From positions 4,650,001 to 4,714,000 of the forward strand of contig OY783208.1 of assembly GCA_963678705.1 (NCBI GenBank): a stretch of 64,000 nt of DNA, given 5' to 3'. The DNA comes from Panorpa germanica (taxonomy: Eukaryota; Arthropoda; Insecta; Mecoptera; Panorpidae). Position 1 is the first letter of the stretch. Every line of letters begins with the position of its first letter. This document shows positions 11,735 through 22,232 of the stretch, in pieces. The notes beneath the pieces are model-generated. The model searched no databases and was not told the DNA's origin. It was given only the letters and a program-made list of their open reading frames with translations. Made by a program: the position numbers and the translations under genes.

Positions 11735-13423
11735 GTCCCTTAGCAACCGGGTACCCACAAACCTTAATATTGAAAATTTTGTTTATTTTATTAAAAAACA
11801 AATATTCTAAACATTTTTTTCTTTAAATATAAATAGTTAGTGACAATTTAAAAAAAAAAAGAAAAAAAAAAGAAATCATCTAGAATCTACTGTATCGCTC
11901 GGCGATGGGAATAGATAGACTCCATAATATTATGCGTTCTTGAGATTCGACGATAGTAATACTCGAAGTCAACGTAAAAAAGAAAACAAGGCAGCTCCAA
12001 TTCGTGATGTGTGGACAATGCTGAATTCAAATCTAGCCAAAATATGTACAAACCAACTGCATACTTGACAATCGATGAACAACTTTATCCATACCGTGGC
12101 CGTACTGGATTCACTCAATATATACCGTTGAAACCAGCTAAGTATGATATAAAGATCTAGTGGATTTGTGATGCGGAAAACGCATATCTTTGCACGGGAT
12201 TAGGTACAATGGTAAAATAGGTAACACTCGGGAAAAAAATTAGGGTGAAAGAGTAGTGAAAGAATTGGCGGCTCCGTACCGAGGTAGTGGTGGAAATGTC
12301 TGCATGGATAACTTCTGTACTACTCTACCCGTTGCTAAACATTTGTTATCGTGGAATATTACCATTGTTGGCACGATAAAAAAAAATAAACCATACATTC
12401 CTAGTGTTATGGCAGCAAATAAGACACGGGAGCAGTATTCGACAGTTTTTGGATTCCACGAAAAGGTTACCATGTGTTCTTATGTTCCGAAAAAAAAAGC
12501 TGTCTTTCTGTTATCTACAATGCATTCAGATGCATCAGTTAGTGATGATACAAAGCGGAAATCAGAAATTATAAATTTTTATAATAAATATAAAGCTAAT
12601 GTTAATACAATGGATCAAATGGTTCAGAGGTACACAAGTCAACGACGATCTTCGAGATGGCCAATGGCAATGTTCTTCAACATGCTAGACATTTCTTCAC
12701 TTGCATTATATATAATTTATTACGAAAATAATAAAATTATTTCCAAAAAAACGACAGAACGTCGTTAATTTATGCGGAAACTGAGTGAAGAACTGGCAAT
12801 GCCAATGATTGAATCTCGCACAGCGAATCCGCTAGTAATGCGCCACTTCTCAACAAAGATTGCCGTTAAAAGTATTTTAGGTTATGCAGTAGAGGAAACA
12901 TTCGAACCAAATCCTGGACCCGTGGTTCCAAATCATAAAACCGGAAGAGAGAAAGTGACAGGATCTTGCCATGTATGCAATGCCTTACTAATAAAAAGAC
13001 GACGAAAGACTCGCAAGAGCTGTGACAATTGTCACCAGCCAGTATGTGATATGCATTCAGTTAATATCACAAAATATCTTAAATGTCATAATTATTGTCA
13101 CTAATGATAAAAAAAACTGTAATATTTACTTATTTTTAATAATAAAAATTAGTTGCATTCATTTATAGAAACCATTTTGAATTTATTTCCTATGCTTCCT
13201 ACTGTGGGTACCCGGTTGCTAATGGGACGATGGCCAAAGTTTAAACTAATTTAAAAAGAAAATTCTTTTTTAAATAAATTAAATGCACTCACAACTAGCT
13301 TGCTTTTAAGTTAAAAATTAACGATCCGAGAGCACAAAATGAAATATTATTTTTTTCTTGAGTTATTCATACTAATACATCGCGATGGGTACCCAGGTAC
13401 CCGGTTATTAACATAAGGGTTAA
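11735..13423 (+). mobile_element. piggyBac-type element, copy 1, left end missing
   Basis: The right end reads GGTACCCGGTTATTAACATAAGGGTTAA, the same terminus as the copy at 34.8 kb. The left end begins at GTCCCTTAGCAACCGGG, so about 35 terminal bases and the TTAA are missing. Both copies share palindromic GGGTACCC sub-terminal repeats and the same internal deletion of the transposase N-terminus. Confidence 0.85.
12010..13104 (+). pseudogene. piggyBac transposase, N-terminally deleted
   Basis: Translation shows the piggyBac DDE signatures: YRGRTGF...PLKPAKY-type segment (12080-12150), CMDNFCTTLPVAKHLLSWN, and NTMDQMVQRYTSQRRSSRWP. A C-terminal cysteine-rich domain (CHVCN...CDNCHQPVCDMH) follows. 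The transposase normally carries a long N-terminal region, which is absent here. Stops break the upstream part, and a CAA-to-TAA change relative to copy 2 splits the frame at about 12768. It cannot encode an active enzyme. Confidence 0.88.
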
Positions 13424-13944
13424 ACAAAATAAAAACTTATTATTCTTTGACTTGACTAGAATATTTGACTACCAACAGTTACAGAACATTACCACAGCAC
13501 TGGCCTACTCAACAAATAACTGACGTTAAAATGCATTTCATGTCATACAAATATGGCCGACCATTTCTAGCGCTAAAACTACAATTCAAATTTTTAATTG
13601 CTATATATATCTCCGTCAACATTTAGATATTTAATGAAATAGACACGCCAATACACATTTATTAACATCAATTGAAAAATCGACCACTAAAAAATTAGGA
13701 CAAAGTCCATTGAACTGTCAAAATTTACTATTGCTAACGACGCATGTGCACCAACTATTATTAACTAACCTCAAATTAAAACACGAATGTCTAACCTAAA
13801 ATCTAGATTAAAATATTAAATAAAAACGTAAATTAAATAGGAAAACAGTGAGTGTACATAACACTTATAATAATCTTCTTAGTTAAGCTGTTCTTACCTC
13901 TGCTATTAATCCCCTTTAATTAGTTTCAAAAACAAAGTACTTAC

Positions 13945-14036
13945 AGATTTCGGTGATAAAAAGAAGCTTTTGGAAGCAATGGAGTCCACGCCATTGAATA
14001 CCCATGTCTGCTACCTTTTCCAAAATCTCCTCTAGC
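13945..14036 (-). CDS. Piezo: Piezo block 1, exon 2 (tentative)
   Basis: An open 92-nt exon (ARGDFGKGSRHGYSMAW and on) between a TTTTTAG acceptor and a GTAAGT donor. I see no recognisable Piezo motif. It converts phase 0 from the exon at 15438 to phase 2 needed by the exon at 11133, which is the main support. Confidence 0.55.
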
Positions 14037-14067
14037 CTAAAAATAAAAAACAAACTTGTGTTATTCT

Positions 14068-14640
14068 TCCTATATAATAATGTTCCAAGTGAAAGTTTGA
14101 AAGTTTATTCATATGGCGGCTCAAAAACGACTCTATTCATTGGCGTCCATTAATTTTGTCCCTGAATTTCCTGGAAACCCGTAATTTTGGAAAAACCGTA
14201 AAAGACAACTGGTACTTCTTGCTGTATAACTGATAAACCGCGAAAGATGGAAACTTGAAATTTTGCACGGTATTCAATGTTTACATATTTCGAACTTTAG
14301 AAATTCAAAAACTGATAAAAGGGGCGTTGAGTAATTATTGTGCCCGCTAGTGAACTAAAAGAAAGTTCAAATTATGGATTGTGATATAATTAAGTATTTA
14401 ATTAATAAAAGAGAATTGAAAATTTCGGCGGTTTTTGACAAGGGTAAAAATTGTGCTAGAGAGTTGAAATTTTGTATATGAGATAACTTAGGTAAATTAT
14501 TTCCGGGGACGCCAAAAGTCTTAGAATTCTTTTCTCTACGAAATAGAAAATTTTCAGAAACATTGACGGAGCCGTTTTCGAGCTGCCATACAAAATTCAC
14601 TACCAAACATATAAACATACTAGAGTTTACCTCTTTTAGA
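14068..14640. mobile_element. Composite Helitron-like copies
   Basis: The left part (to about 14480) is in plus orientation and the right part (about 14505-14630, ending at the inverted CTAGAGTTTAC) is in minus orientation. This is a head-to-head composite of two truncated copies. Confidence 0.5.
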
Positions 14641-14649
14641 GCTTACAAA

Positions 14650-15310
14650 AATAATCACATCTTTCTGTATTACTTTTAATTCGTAAAAAATAGAAAGTTA
14701 AAATTTTGCGTGTGTATTAAGGTATTCAATGCTGGCATGTTTCCAAAATTAGAAATTCAAAAATTGAAAATGGGGGGGTTGAAAAAATTCGGGTCCGGGT
14801 AGGTTACCTTGGAGAAAGTTCATATTATAGATTGTAGAATAATTAAGTATATTATTAATAAAAGAAAATTCAAAATTTCAAAATTTTATTTGGGGATATG
14901 AAGGCGGTTTTTGCCGAGTATAAAATTGTGCTAGAAAGTTGAAATTTTCTATGTGGGCCTAACTTTGGTACCAAATTTGCAAATCGAAAAACAAAATCTA
15001 AATTTTGAAAAAGGTTAGTCAAATAACAAATTGAAAATATTTTTCATTTTGATAAAAAAAATATATTTTTTAGTCAGTTTTTGACATTTGTAAAAATTGT
15101 GCTGGAAAACTGAAATTTTGTATATGAGATAACTTTGGTACCTAAATTACCAATCGATAAAAAAATTCCCAAATTTTGTAAAACAGTTGGCCTAATAACG
15201 CGTAAAATTAAAACTAATTTATATATTGTAAAATTAATAAAGAACGAGTTAAATAATTCTATTAAAAATGGAATTAAAACGTCGCTTGCTACGGGGATAA
15301 ACGCTAGTAT
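14650..15310 (+). mobile_element. Non-autonomous Helitron-like element
   Basis: Colinear with the family. It ends with CGTCGCTTGCTACGGGG and GCTAG followed by T. Confidence 0.6.
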
Positions 15311-15437
15311 TATTATAAAGTTTTAATGAGTAGAAGAGTGCAGGCCTCGGCGGTAGAAGCAAAGAGAAATTCAATAAAGTCCAATGAAATCCGTCGTTAA
15401 AATGGAGCAAACAAAACAATATATCCTAGTAACATAC

Positions 15438-15589
15438 CTTCAACTCAGCTTTCTCTTTGGCCAGCGTTTTGAGCACGAACCGGAAGTCTCTTGAATATAT
15501 ATCTATGAATGACGTAATGGTCACCATTATACTTTCCACGAGGGCAATCAGAAATCTTCCGTATCTGAACATCTCGGATTGCATCATCT
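15438..15589 (-). CDS. Piezo: Piezo block 1, exon 1
   Basis: Encodes MMQSEMFRYGRFLIALVESI, then FIDIYSRDFRFVLKTLAKEK and AELK. A hydrophobic stretch followed by SRDFRxVLxxLxxEKxxLK is characteristic of the Piezo segment after the beam and clasp region. Donor is GTATGTT. The acceptor could be CAACAG (start 15589) or two bases later; the latter would be phase 0 and fit the exit phase of the 62.4-kb exon. It is the block 1 exon nearest to block 2, the opposite of the order expected in an intact gene. Confidence 0.85.
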
Positions 15590-16044
15590 CTGTTGAATGG
15601 TAAATAATACGGTTGACACATATACTGCATTTACTAGAGCAGTTTCGAACGATCTTTATTTATGGATAAGAAGAAGAAATACCTAAACTGATCATCAATT
15701 GAAGACGAAATTTATTTTTTTATGACAAACGTCAGATAATAAATAGCGCGAAATATCCATGCATGAATTAATATCAAAACATTTGAGAGATCACAGTTTT
15801 AAAATGGCGCTGAATGCAACTGTGAGGAGGCTGTAATACATTTATTAGCACTTCAACTAAAATAAGAGTTAAAAGCAATGTTATTGAATATGGGGAAGAA
15901 ACGTAACAAGCGCCGTTATTGGGTTCAGGGATGGATTTTGAGAAGACGTAGATTAGGTGCAGTTGAAACATTAGTAAAGGAAATTACGTTAGAGGACAAA
16001 CAGCAATCTAGAAAACATGCCTGAAGAAAAATTTATTTAATCCT
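15590..16044. other. Intron, no gene seen
   Basis: Unique AT-rich sequence upstream of the first block 1 exon. No exon with Piezo character was found. Confidence 0.5.
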
Positions 16045-16426
16045 TTTAATGCTATATTATAATGTTCCAAGTGTATGTTTATATGTTTGTTGCTGAAATT
16101 CGTATGGTAGAATGAAAACGGTTTAGTCAATGTTTTTGAAAGTTTGTATTTCGTAGAGAATTTTTTTTTAAGACTTTGGGCGTCTCCAAATTTTTCCCTA
16201 AATTTCCTGGAAACACGTAATTTTGGAAAAACTAAAAAAATTTTTTTTACTTTTTGCTCTATAACTTTTAATTCGTAAAAGATAGAAAGTTGAAATTTGG
16301 TATGTGTATTACGGTGTTCAATTCTACCATTTTTTTAAATTTAGAAATTAAAAAATTGGAAATGTGGCTAAAATGTTATTAAAAAAAAATAATTAAAAAT
16401 TCAAAAATTTGATTTGGGGGCACGGG
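16045..16426 (+). mobile_element. Helitron-like copy cut by the Maverick end
   Basis: It follows the family from ATAATGTTCCAAGTG to TTTGGGGGCACGGG, then stops exactly where the Maverick terminus begins. The remaining half of the Helitron does not reappear beyond the other Maverick end. Confidence 0.65.
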
Positions 16427-17500
16427 AGTAGGGTAGTAGAGCGGGTTCTAGCTTAAATTTGAAATTGAGTTGGAAATTATTGGAGTGGGGATGCATTTAG
16501 GTCACGATATGCAGAGGGGGCGTGGCTAGACTTGGAAGAATGTAAAAGGGGGTAAGGGTGGGGTAAGGAGTGAGGTGGCGTGGCTAGACAATGTTGGGGA
16601 TAATAGTGGGGTAATATGAAAGAGTGAGATAGCGATATTAATTATTACGTGTGTAATAATTAATATCTAATGGTAAAGAGTGAGATACCGATATTAATTC
16701 TTATGTTTGATTAGGAAATTTATATATCTGACTGTGAAAATATTTCAAATTTAGATTCAGATTGTGAATTGATTGAAGAAACTGTCGATATATCTGACGA
16801 TAACAACGAAATCATAGAAATCGTTGACTCTGAAGAAGAAGGTTAGTCAGTGATTATAGAAAAGTACTAAAATTGGAAGTGATTGATTGTATTAAGATTA
16901 AGTTAAGCGTATTTTTATGAAAATGTATATTAAAATTTTTTCTCCACGTTTATTATTTGAAATAAATGAAGGTGAACATATGTTTATTTTACCTAGACTA
17001 TTAAATATTGAAGTAAATTTTAATTTATTTTTAGATAGAAAAGAATTGTTATTATTGATATTAATTGATAATATAAGTAAGATATATTTAAACATAATAT
17101 ATATACCAAATAAATTTAATTTAGGCATTGATTTAAAGTTAAATTGTGGATTACAGTGTCATTTGTTAATAGATTTAAATATGTTTAATCAATTTAAATT
17201 CTTTGATGAAATTATAATCAATCAGAATAATTTCTGTGAAACTTTTAGAGCCGGGTTACTTTTTATATCTGAATTTGGAGACCCTGGATATGAGAGCCAA
17301 GACTCACTTGATTGGATTCTTAATGATTAATTTTATTGCACTAATTACTAATAGATTGTAAATTTTGTTGTACATAGAAAATATATCCAAATAAGGATAA
17401 TTCATAAAGTATAAGGGTGCTAATTCATCCATTGAATTTACATGACTTGAACAATATGAATACAAAATTGCATGACTTAACCAAATATGGGCACAAAATT
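16427..17500 (+). repeat. Left terminal inverted repeat of the Maverick
   Basis: Matches the reverse complement of 31473-32416 (for example AAGAGTGAGATACCGATATT and TTGGAAGAATGTAAAAGGGG). It is longer than the right copy because that one has lost or replaced an internal stretch. Confidence 0.88.
16715..17330 (+). CDS. Spliced TIR gene: acidic exon plus hydrophobic-rich exon
   Basis: Exon at 16715-16841 encodes an acidic segment (VDISDDNNEIIEIVDSEEE). A GTTAGT donor, a TACTAA branch-like site and an AAG acceptor define a 61-bp intron (16842-16902). The second exon, 16903-17330, opens in phase and encodes about 140 residues ending DPGYESQDSLDWILND. The first exon follows a TTAG that is either an acceptor or a stop, so a 5' exon may exist upstream. 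Hydrophobic residues followed by acidic ones (EIIEIVDSEEE) resemble a SUMO-interacting motif; that is inference. No known protein family was recognised. It lies within the terminal repeat and a truncated second copy is in the right TIR. Confidence 0.6.
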
Positions 17501-17618
17501 TTTTTTTTTTTTTTTTTAAGCTATATTTATAGTGGGGACTATTATATATATATATATAAATTACGTTTAAAAAATACTTATTTTATACAGTAATTGTACG
17601 TGTAAACATTGTAAAACA

Positions 17619-18358
17619 ATGAGTGACTTTAAGAACTATTGTGTTGCAGTAGTTAATTTTGATCAAAATATTTTATATACATGTGTAAACATTGTAACAG
17701 TTTCGGGAAAATCGGTGAGTTTTTCTTCTGTGTATGTGATATCCGCATTAATGTATATAACTATTGCAAATTTTCTTTTTTTTTTCTTTTTTTATAGTTT
17801 TGCCATAAACATTGGATTCAATACTTAAGGGAAAGCGAGGAATATCACTTAATAGATAATTATAAAGATTTTTTAAGTATAGGATATACAATTAGCCAAT
17901 TGGCTTCAACTGAATTAATCCTTAGAGAAAATTTTGAATTTAATACATGTTGGAAAAATATTTTAAAAGTTTTAAGTACTGGTAAATATAATAGTTCTTA
18001 TGATCATTGTATCACTCAAAAATTAAAAAAATTACCTTTCAATGAAATTATTGATTTTAATATAAATTCTATTTTATATTTGGAAATTTTACAAAATTTA
18101 AAATTACATTCACCGGTCAATCAGGATTATATTTTAAAAGTAGTTAAACGTTTAAATTTAAATATATTTAAAAATGAATTAAAATCAGAAAGAATTAGAA
18201 AAAAAGATAACAAAACTAGTTCATATTTTAAAAAATTACAGGAACGAAAAAATAGATTTAATAGAGTTACTAATATTTATAATTTAGAAGTAAGAGGGGT
18301 AGGTAAAAGAGTAATTTCGAAAGCATATAAAAGTCATGACAATTTTAATTTTATTTAG
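17619..18358 (+). CDS. Spliced Maverick gene, unknown function (218 aa)
   Basis: Exon 1 (17619-17714) starts MSDFKNYCVAVVNFDQN and ends at TCG|GTGAGT. An 83-bp intron with a strong polypyrimidine tract ends in TTTATAG, and exon 2 (17798-18358) continues FCHKHWIQYLRESEEYH in frame to a stop after NFNFI. The joined ORF has 218 codons. The Cys residues of exon 1 and CHKH at the junction could bind metal, but this is speculative. The C-terminal half is Lys/Arg-rich (SERIRKKDNKTSSYFKKLQE), suggesting nucleic-acid contact. It is followed 48 bp downstream by the next gene on the same strand. I do not recognise the family. Confidence 0.7.
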
Positions 18359-18406
18359 TTACAATTTAAAATTGTAGCATAATTGATCATATATATTTTT
18401 TATGCA

Positions 18407-19138
18407 ATGGAGTCATTAAATAAAGTTGATTTCATAAATCCAATATATTTGCTCAAGTGCTCATATTTTTTAAATACAAGTAAAACTAAGCAAATTACAG
18501 TTGCTCTAGATGCAAATAATTTTTGTGAGAGTGTTTGTGTGATTGAAAAGTTTAACGGACAGTATGTAAATTTATCACAAAATGACTGGGAAATTATTTT
18601 AAATAACAAAGCCAGTATTTCCAATTATTTTAATGGAATAATAACATATCTGGAGCAACCATGTATTGTATTGTCAAAATGTACAATTCATTTTCAAACT
18701 TTATATGAAAAACCGACTATGGTTATCGAGCAAAATTATCACCTTAAATCAATTTTGGCAGATAATGGTCCAAGATCATCTGTATACATGCAAATAGAGT
18801 CTTGGCAGAAACTTATGCAGTTAGCAGAGTGCATTACGTTTTCTTTAAATCAACTTACGGCATGGTCAAAGTCTGCATTGAATATTTTTAATGAAGTGGA
18901 GAATAAGTTGTTTTCTTTACTAATAGAAAGTAATGAAATAAATTATAAAAACCATAACAAATACTTTTATGAAAATTTCGTTTTAAATAACATTAATAAC
19001 ATAGAATTAAATTACTATAAATTGTTTACTAATATATCATCAAATATGAATGTAAAGTTACTAAGCTTAGAAATTAAGGCGCTTTGTATAGACTTACTTA
19101 AGACTCAAATACAAGAAAAAGCTAATAAATATGTATAA
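18407..19138 (+). CDS. Conserved-type Maverick protein, unknown function (243 aa)
   Basis: The start ATG at 18407 (MESLNKVDFINPIYLLK) is preferred over an upstream TTG. The protein contains a segment NGQYVNLSQNDWEIILNN that resembles the xLxxxxWxxL strand-helix turn of PC4-like single-strand binding proteins. This likeness is weak and unproven. The rest is predicted mixed alpha/beta with a helical C-terminus. It lies head-to-tail with the spliced 218-aa gene and converges on the minus-strand capsid cluster. The frame is intact for the full length. Confidence 0.7.
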   Translation: MESLNKVDFINPIYLLKCSYFLNTSKTKQITVALDANNFCESVCVIEKFNGQYVNLSQNDWEIILNNKASISNYFNGIITYLEQPCIVLSKCTIHFQTLYEKPTMVIEQNYHLKSILADNGPRSSVYMQIESWQKLMQLAECITFSLNQLTAWSKSALNIFNEVENKLFSLLIESNEINYKNHNKYFYENFVLNNINNIELNYYKLFTNISSNMNVKLLSLEIKALCIDLLKTQIQEKANKYV

Positions 19139-19214
19139 TTGTAAATATGTATAGAGTGTATATAAATAAAATTTTATAAATGAAAGAACATGTATTTTAT
19201 TTATTGAGGTATAT

Positions 19215-19646
19215 TTATTTATTTATTAAGGTAAAACTATTTCCATTAGAATCATAATATAAATTAAAATTACAATCACAACAGTTTCTTATTTGACATG
19301 GAGGTCCATCTCTTTGTATTCTTCCTTTGTTATAATGTTTGTAGCATAATCGACGCCCCTGCATATAGTGATCTTCTTTTAAATGTATTGGAAGCCGGTT
19401 CCAGTTTTGTTCAATATCGGTGGAAAACATTATATAATGCAAGAAAAATTCTGTTGGCAAGTAATGTAAATCTTCTTCAGTAAGATTTTCTAGTAAACAT
19501 TCATTGTCTTTATATTTTCTTAATACAGCTCCAACTTTTAAAAGTGTTTGAGCAACTTCTTCATATTTATTTAAAAAATTTGAATTCATTCTTGCGTTTG
19601 CAGGTGATTCTTTGATGGTTTTACATATACTAGTTCTTATAAACAT
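19215..19646 (-). CDS. Small Cys-containing Maverick protein (143 aa)
   Basis: Starts MFIRTSICKTIKESPANARM and ends with a cysteine-rich tail (GPPCQIRNCCDCNFNLYYD). The tail may form a metal site; function is unknown. It starts four bases after the stop of the capsid gene on the same strand, suggesting co-expression with the structural genes. Not recognised as a named family. Confidence 0.7.
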   Translation of the reverse strand: MFIRTSICKTIKESPANARMNSNFLNKYEEVAQTLLKVGAVLRKYKDNECLLENLTEEDLHYLPTEFFLHYIMFSTDIEQNWNRLPIHLKEDHYMQGRRLCYKHYNKGRIQRDGPPCQIRNCCDCNFNLYYDSNGNSFTLINK

Positions 19647-19649
19647 TAT

Positions 19650-20855
19650 TTATGTAATTTTATTAACAATTCCAGATAATGGTTTATACTCAACAATCCG
19701 GTCATGTAATATTAAACAATAAGCATGAACGTAGTCTGCAATATTTTCAGATGTTTCTAATTCAAGCCTTATATCAACTGGAGCAGGTTTTAGAAATTCT
19801 TTCTGTTTTGAACAATCTATTACTATTAAAGGTGCATTTTCTTTAAAATTCTTTAAATTTAAAATGGGATTCGGCTCTTTATCATAGTATGATTTTTGGA
19901 AATTAGCATACATTTCATATGCTATTGCATACTTATTATTGTCATAATCAAGATTAAGATTATCATAGGGGTACACATCAGAATTTAAGTATAGTTTTAC
20001 GTTTCTTAAGGTACAAGTGTGAAATTTACTCATATCCTTTGTAATATCGTCTTTACCTTCTCTTTGTAACCCTAATATAACATAACGTGGCTTTTCAAGT
20101 GCTGTAGATGTTTTAATAGACCAAGATTGATTTGTCGTGCGCGGCAACGCTGGATATTCGTACAAGTCCCAACTTCGAAAGCCAATATACAATGATTTAT
20201 CGAGTTCTATTGTTTGTAATAATTCTAATTTCTTTTTGTCTGATACATTTATATGAGGCATACGCCATTGAATCTTTTCAATTGTTATTGATGGTGTTAT
20301 TTCGTCCTTGTTACTTATCCAAAGTGCGTTATTATCGTTTTTTGATCGAATTAATATTAATTCATGCTTTACTGGTAATATAATTTTTTTAAAGTCTTCA
20401 CAGAACCCAAATATTGTTTTAAGAGGAATACAAACACTAAAATTTCCCTTATTATCTAATAAATTGTTATTTGTATCACGCCACCCCAAATTTTCAAGTT
20501 GCAACTCATTGTTATTATATGAAACATATCCTTTCATAGTAGTGGTTATACCAGGATTTTTATTTGAATCAATTTCAACCGAATTTATTTCATATTTTAT
20601 ACTTTCAAATAGGTATAAAATACCATTTAATATGAAAACAGGTATAGATTTTGAAGTGTCTTTTGTTTTACCTTCAATGTATAAGTAAGATTCCGAGGGT
20701 AATGTATATACATTATGTTGATTTATTGGTATACGAATTTCGTCATTATATTCATAGCTGGTTGTGTTATATGGACTGTATGAATGTATTTCATATTGGC
20801 TTAATGATTCGTCAAAGAGAATTTTATCTTCAATATTAAGCATATGAGCGGTCAT
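19650..20855 (-). CDS. Maverick major capsid protein (double jelly-roll)
   Basis: An intact 401-aa ORF with ATG at 20855. The segment LNGILYLFESIKYEINSVEI followed by NPGITTTMKGYVS is the hallmark of Polinton/adintovirus major capsid proteins, which form pseudo-hexameric capsomers. Spacing of hydrophobic strands over the full length fits a double jelly-roll, although the length is on the short side for the family (often 400-600 aa). It sits downstream of the penton gene in the structural cluster. No frameshift or stop was found, so selection or recent insertion is implied. Confidence 0.85.
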   Translation of the reverse strand: MTAHMLNIEDKILFDESLSQYEIHSYSPYNTTSYEYNDEIRIPINQHNVYTLPSESYLYIEGKTKDTSKSIPVFILNGILYLFESIKYEINSVEIDSNKNPGITTTMKGYVSYNNNELQLENLGWRDTNNNLLDNKGNFSVCIPLKTIFGFCEDFKKIILPVKHELILIRSKNDNNALWISNKDEITPSITIEKIQWRMPHINVSDKKKLELLQTIELDKSLYIGFRSWDLYEYPALPRTTNQSWSIKTSTALEKPRYVILGLQREGKDDITKDMSKFHTCTLRNVKLYLNSDVYPYDNLNLDYDNNKYAIAYEMYANFQKSYYDKEPNPILNLKNFKENAPLIVIDCSKQKEFLKPAPVDIRLELETSENIADYVHAYCLILHDRIVEYKPLSGIVNKIT

Positions 20856-20997
20856 TGTAGAGTATTTATTTTAAATCCTAACGACTTAAGAAACTGTTTA
20901 TTTTTTAATGTTATCCTCTTAAAAGGCTTGGTTGGACTACGCTGAGTTTGATTAAACGACGAATTATATATTGTTTTTAAATTATGACATATACCCA

Positions 20998-21735
20998 TTA
21001 TTGAATCTTTCGTATGTGCAATCTGCAGGAAATTTTTTCTTTTCTAAAATTGATAAGTTCACCTTCTTCATTAACAATTTTTATAGAAATATTATCTATT
21101 TTCTGTACAACGATTGGAAGATAAATGATTTGCTTTGGAATTTCTATTATCTTATATCCTGGTGGAACTGCAGGTGAAAACTCATGAATTGTGTGTACTA
21201 AACGTCCGTTTAGATAGGAACCGGATGTAATATTGCATTCAATACGTATGTTATTTACTTTAATAATGTTTACCGGTAAGTTAGATACATGTAATATATT
21301 AGGTTCTAATACTTGCTTATTAAATCCTAGTAATGAACCAATACAATTTTCTTTCGAAAAATCTATTTTTTCAGTACATATTATCTCACTTTGAAGGGTA
21401 TTTGTATTTGCAGTTAAATTTAAAAATACTTCTTTTATTTGTTTATCAGATATTTCTTTAAATTCGCTGTTGTGTTTTATCGCTCTAGAATCACCCATGT
21501 TTAACCTTAAATATTCCTGAATATCTTCCAATTCATATGAACCCACTGGTATTGAAATAACTTTACCATCTCCATAATAAAATTTATTGTTAGTGTCGTC
21601 AATGTTTGGTATTGAATTAAATGTCTGAAAGTCGACTATTCCCAATTCAAACTGTTCATCGTACAAATCTATAGGAGGGAAAATATCGGCGCTTAATACG
21701 GATTTATTTCCAATAATTGTAAATGTCATAGACAT
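20998..21735 (-). CDS. Maverick minor capsid/penton protein (single jelly-roll)
   Basis: An intact 245-aa ORF starting MSMTFTIIGNKSVLSADIFP. YDEQFELGIVDFQTFNSIPN and the following NNKFYYGD are typical of the Polinton penton-like protein, as is GSYELEDIQEYL. It would form the pentamer at capsid vertices. It lies 143 bp upstream of the major capsid gene on the same strand. Identification is from family knowledge of these motifs and gene order. Confidence 0.82.
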   Translation of the reverse strand: MSMTFTIIGNKSVLSADIFPPIDLYDEQFELGIVDFQTFNSIPNIDDTNNKFYYGDGKVISIPVGSYELEDIQEYLRLNMGDSRAIKHNSEFKEISDKQIKEVFLNLTANTNTLQSEIICTEKIDFSKENCIGSLLGFNKQVLEPNILHVSNLPVNIIKVNNIRIECNITSGSYLNGRLVHTIHEFSPAVPPGYKIIEIPKQIIYLPIVVQKIDNISIKIVNEEGELINFRKEKISCRLHIRKIQ

Positions 21736-21822
21736 TATTTTTTATTTAAAAATCCTTTCACGATAAGCTTAGTTATAGTAATAACAAATTAAAAATAAAA
21801 CTCAGGTATTTATAGCAATATA

Positions 21823-22197
21823 TTATTTATTATAAATATAAGAATTTGAATACAAAAAGTGTAAGCATAAATGTCCACAATTTACAGTATTAAATTTTTG
21901 AAATCTATCATAGTTATATTGAATAGTATTATTTTTAAAGTATTCAATTGCTTCTATTGGAGGTTGAAGGTTACCAAAACTATCAAAATATAAAATATTT
22001 TTATTTCTTTTTATGTAAGCTACCCAATGTGTTCCTACTGATGTTTTATCATCTAAATTTATTATACCACATTCATTTATATACATTTTTTTAGGCAAAT
22101 CATTTCTCATGAATACCCCTCTAAAGTGAGGGATATTAAATTTCTTGGCATATTTTCTTAAATCAACATCAGTAAGGGCTCGTTTAGGTAGCTTCAA
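21823..22197 (-). CDS. Adenain-like cysteine protease, start codon altered
   Basis: The maturation protease of the particle. GTHWVAY (His57), YFDSFG (Asp72) and VNCGHLC (Cys107) form the adenain/C5-type catalytic set in the usual spacing, and FRGVFMRNDLPKK is a family signature. The frame has no ATG before the conserved N-terminus: it begins at TTG (22195-22197), which overlaps a TGA in the frame of the upstream gene. An ATG that became TTG is the simplest explanation (inference). Without it, translation would have to start at an internal Met, removing the helix before FRGVF. Confidence 0.85.
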   Translation of the reverse strand: MKLPKRALTDVDLRKYAKKFNIPHFRGVFMRNDLPKKMYINECGIINLDDKTSVGTHWVAYIKRNKNILYFDSFGNLQPPIEAIEYFKNNTIQYNYDRFQKFNTVNCGHLCLHFLYSNSYIYNK

Positions 22198-22232
22198 CGA
22201 AAGTTTTTTGGATACGGATTAATATATAATCC

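Larger units (their letters stand above)
11517..13709 (-). repeat. MITE family M interrupted by piggyBac
   Basis: Family M sequence occupies 11517-11734 and 13420-13709, with a piggyBac element in between. The break falls exactly at the CAGGGTTAA site of the MITE consensus, which supplies the TTAA target. The left portion is truncated. Confidence 0.8.

Noticed and set aside
15445..15630. Minus-strand 61-aa ORF starting MQYMCQPYYLPF
   Set aside because: It is in another frame from the Piezo exon at 15438-15589, which has clear motif and splice support.
20132..20688. Plus-strand ORFs across the capsid gene
   Set aside because: Antisense shadows of the intact major capsid frame, rich in hydrophobic residues as expected of reverse AT-rich coding.
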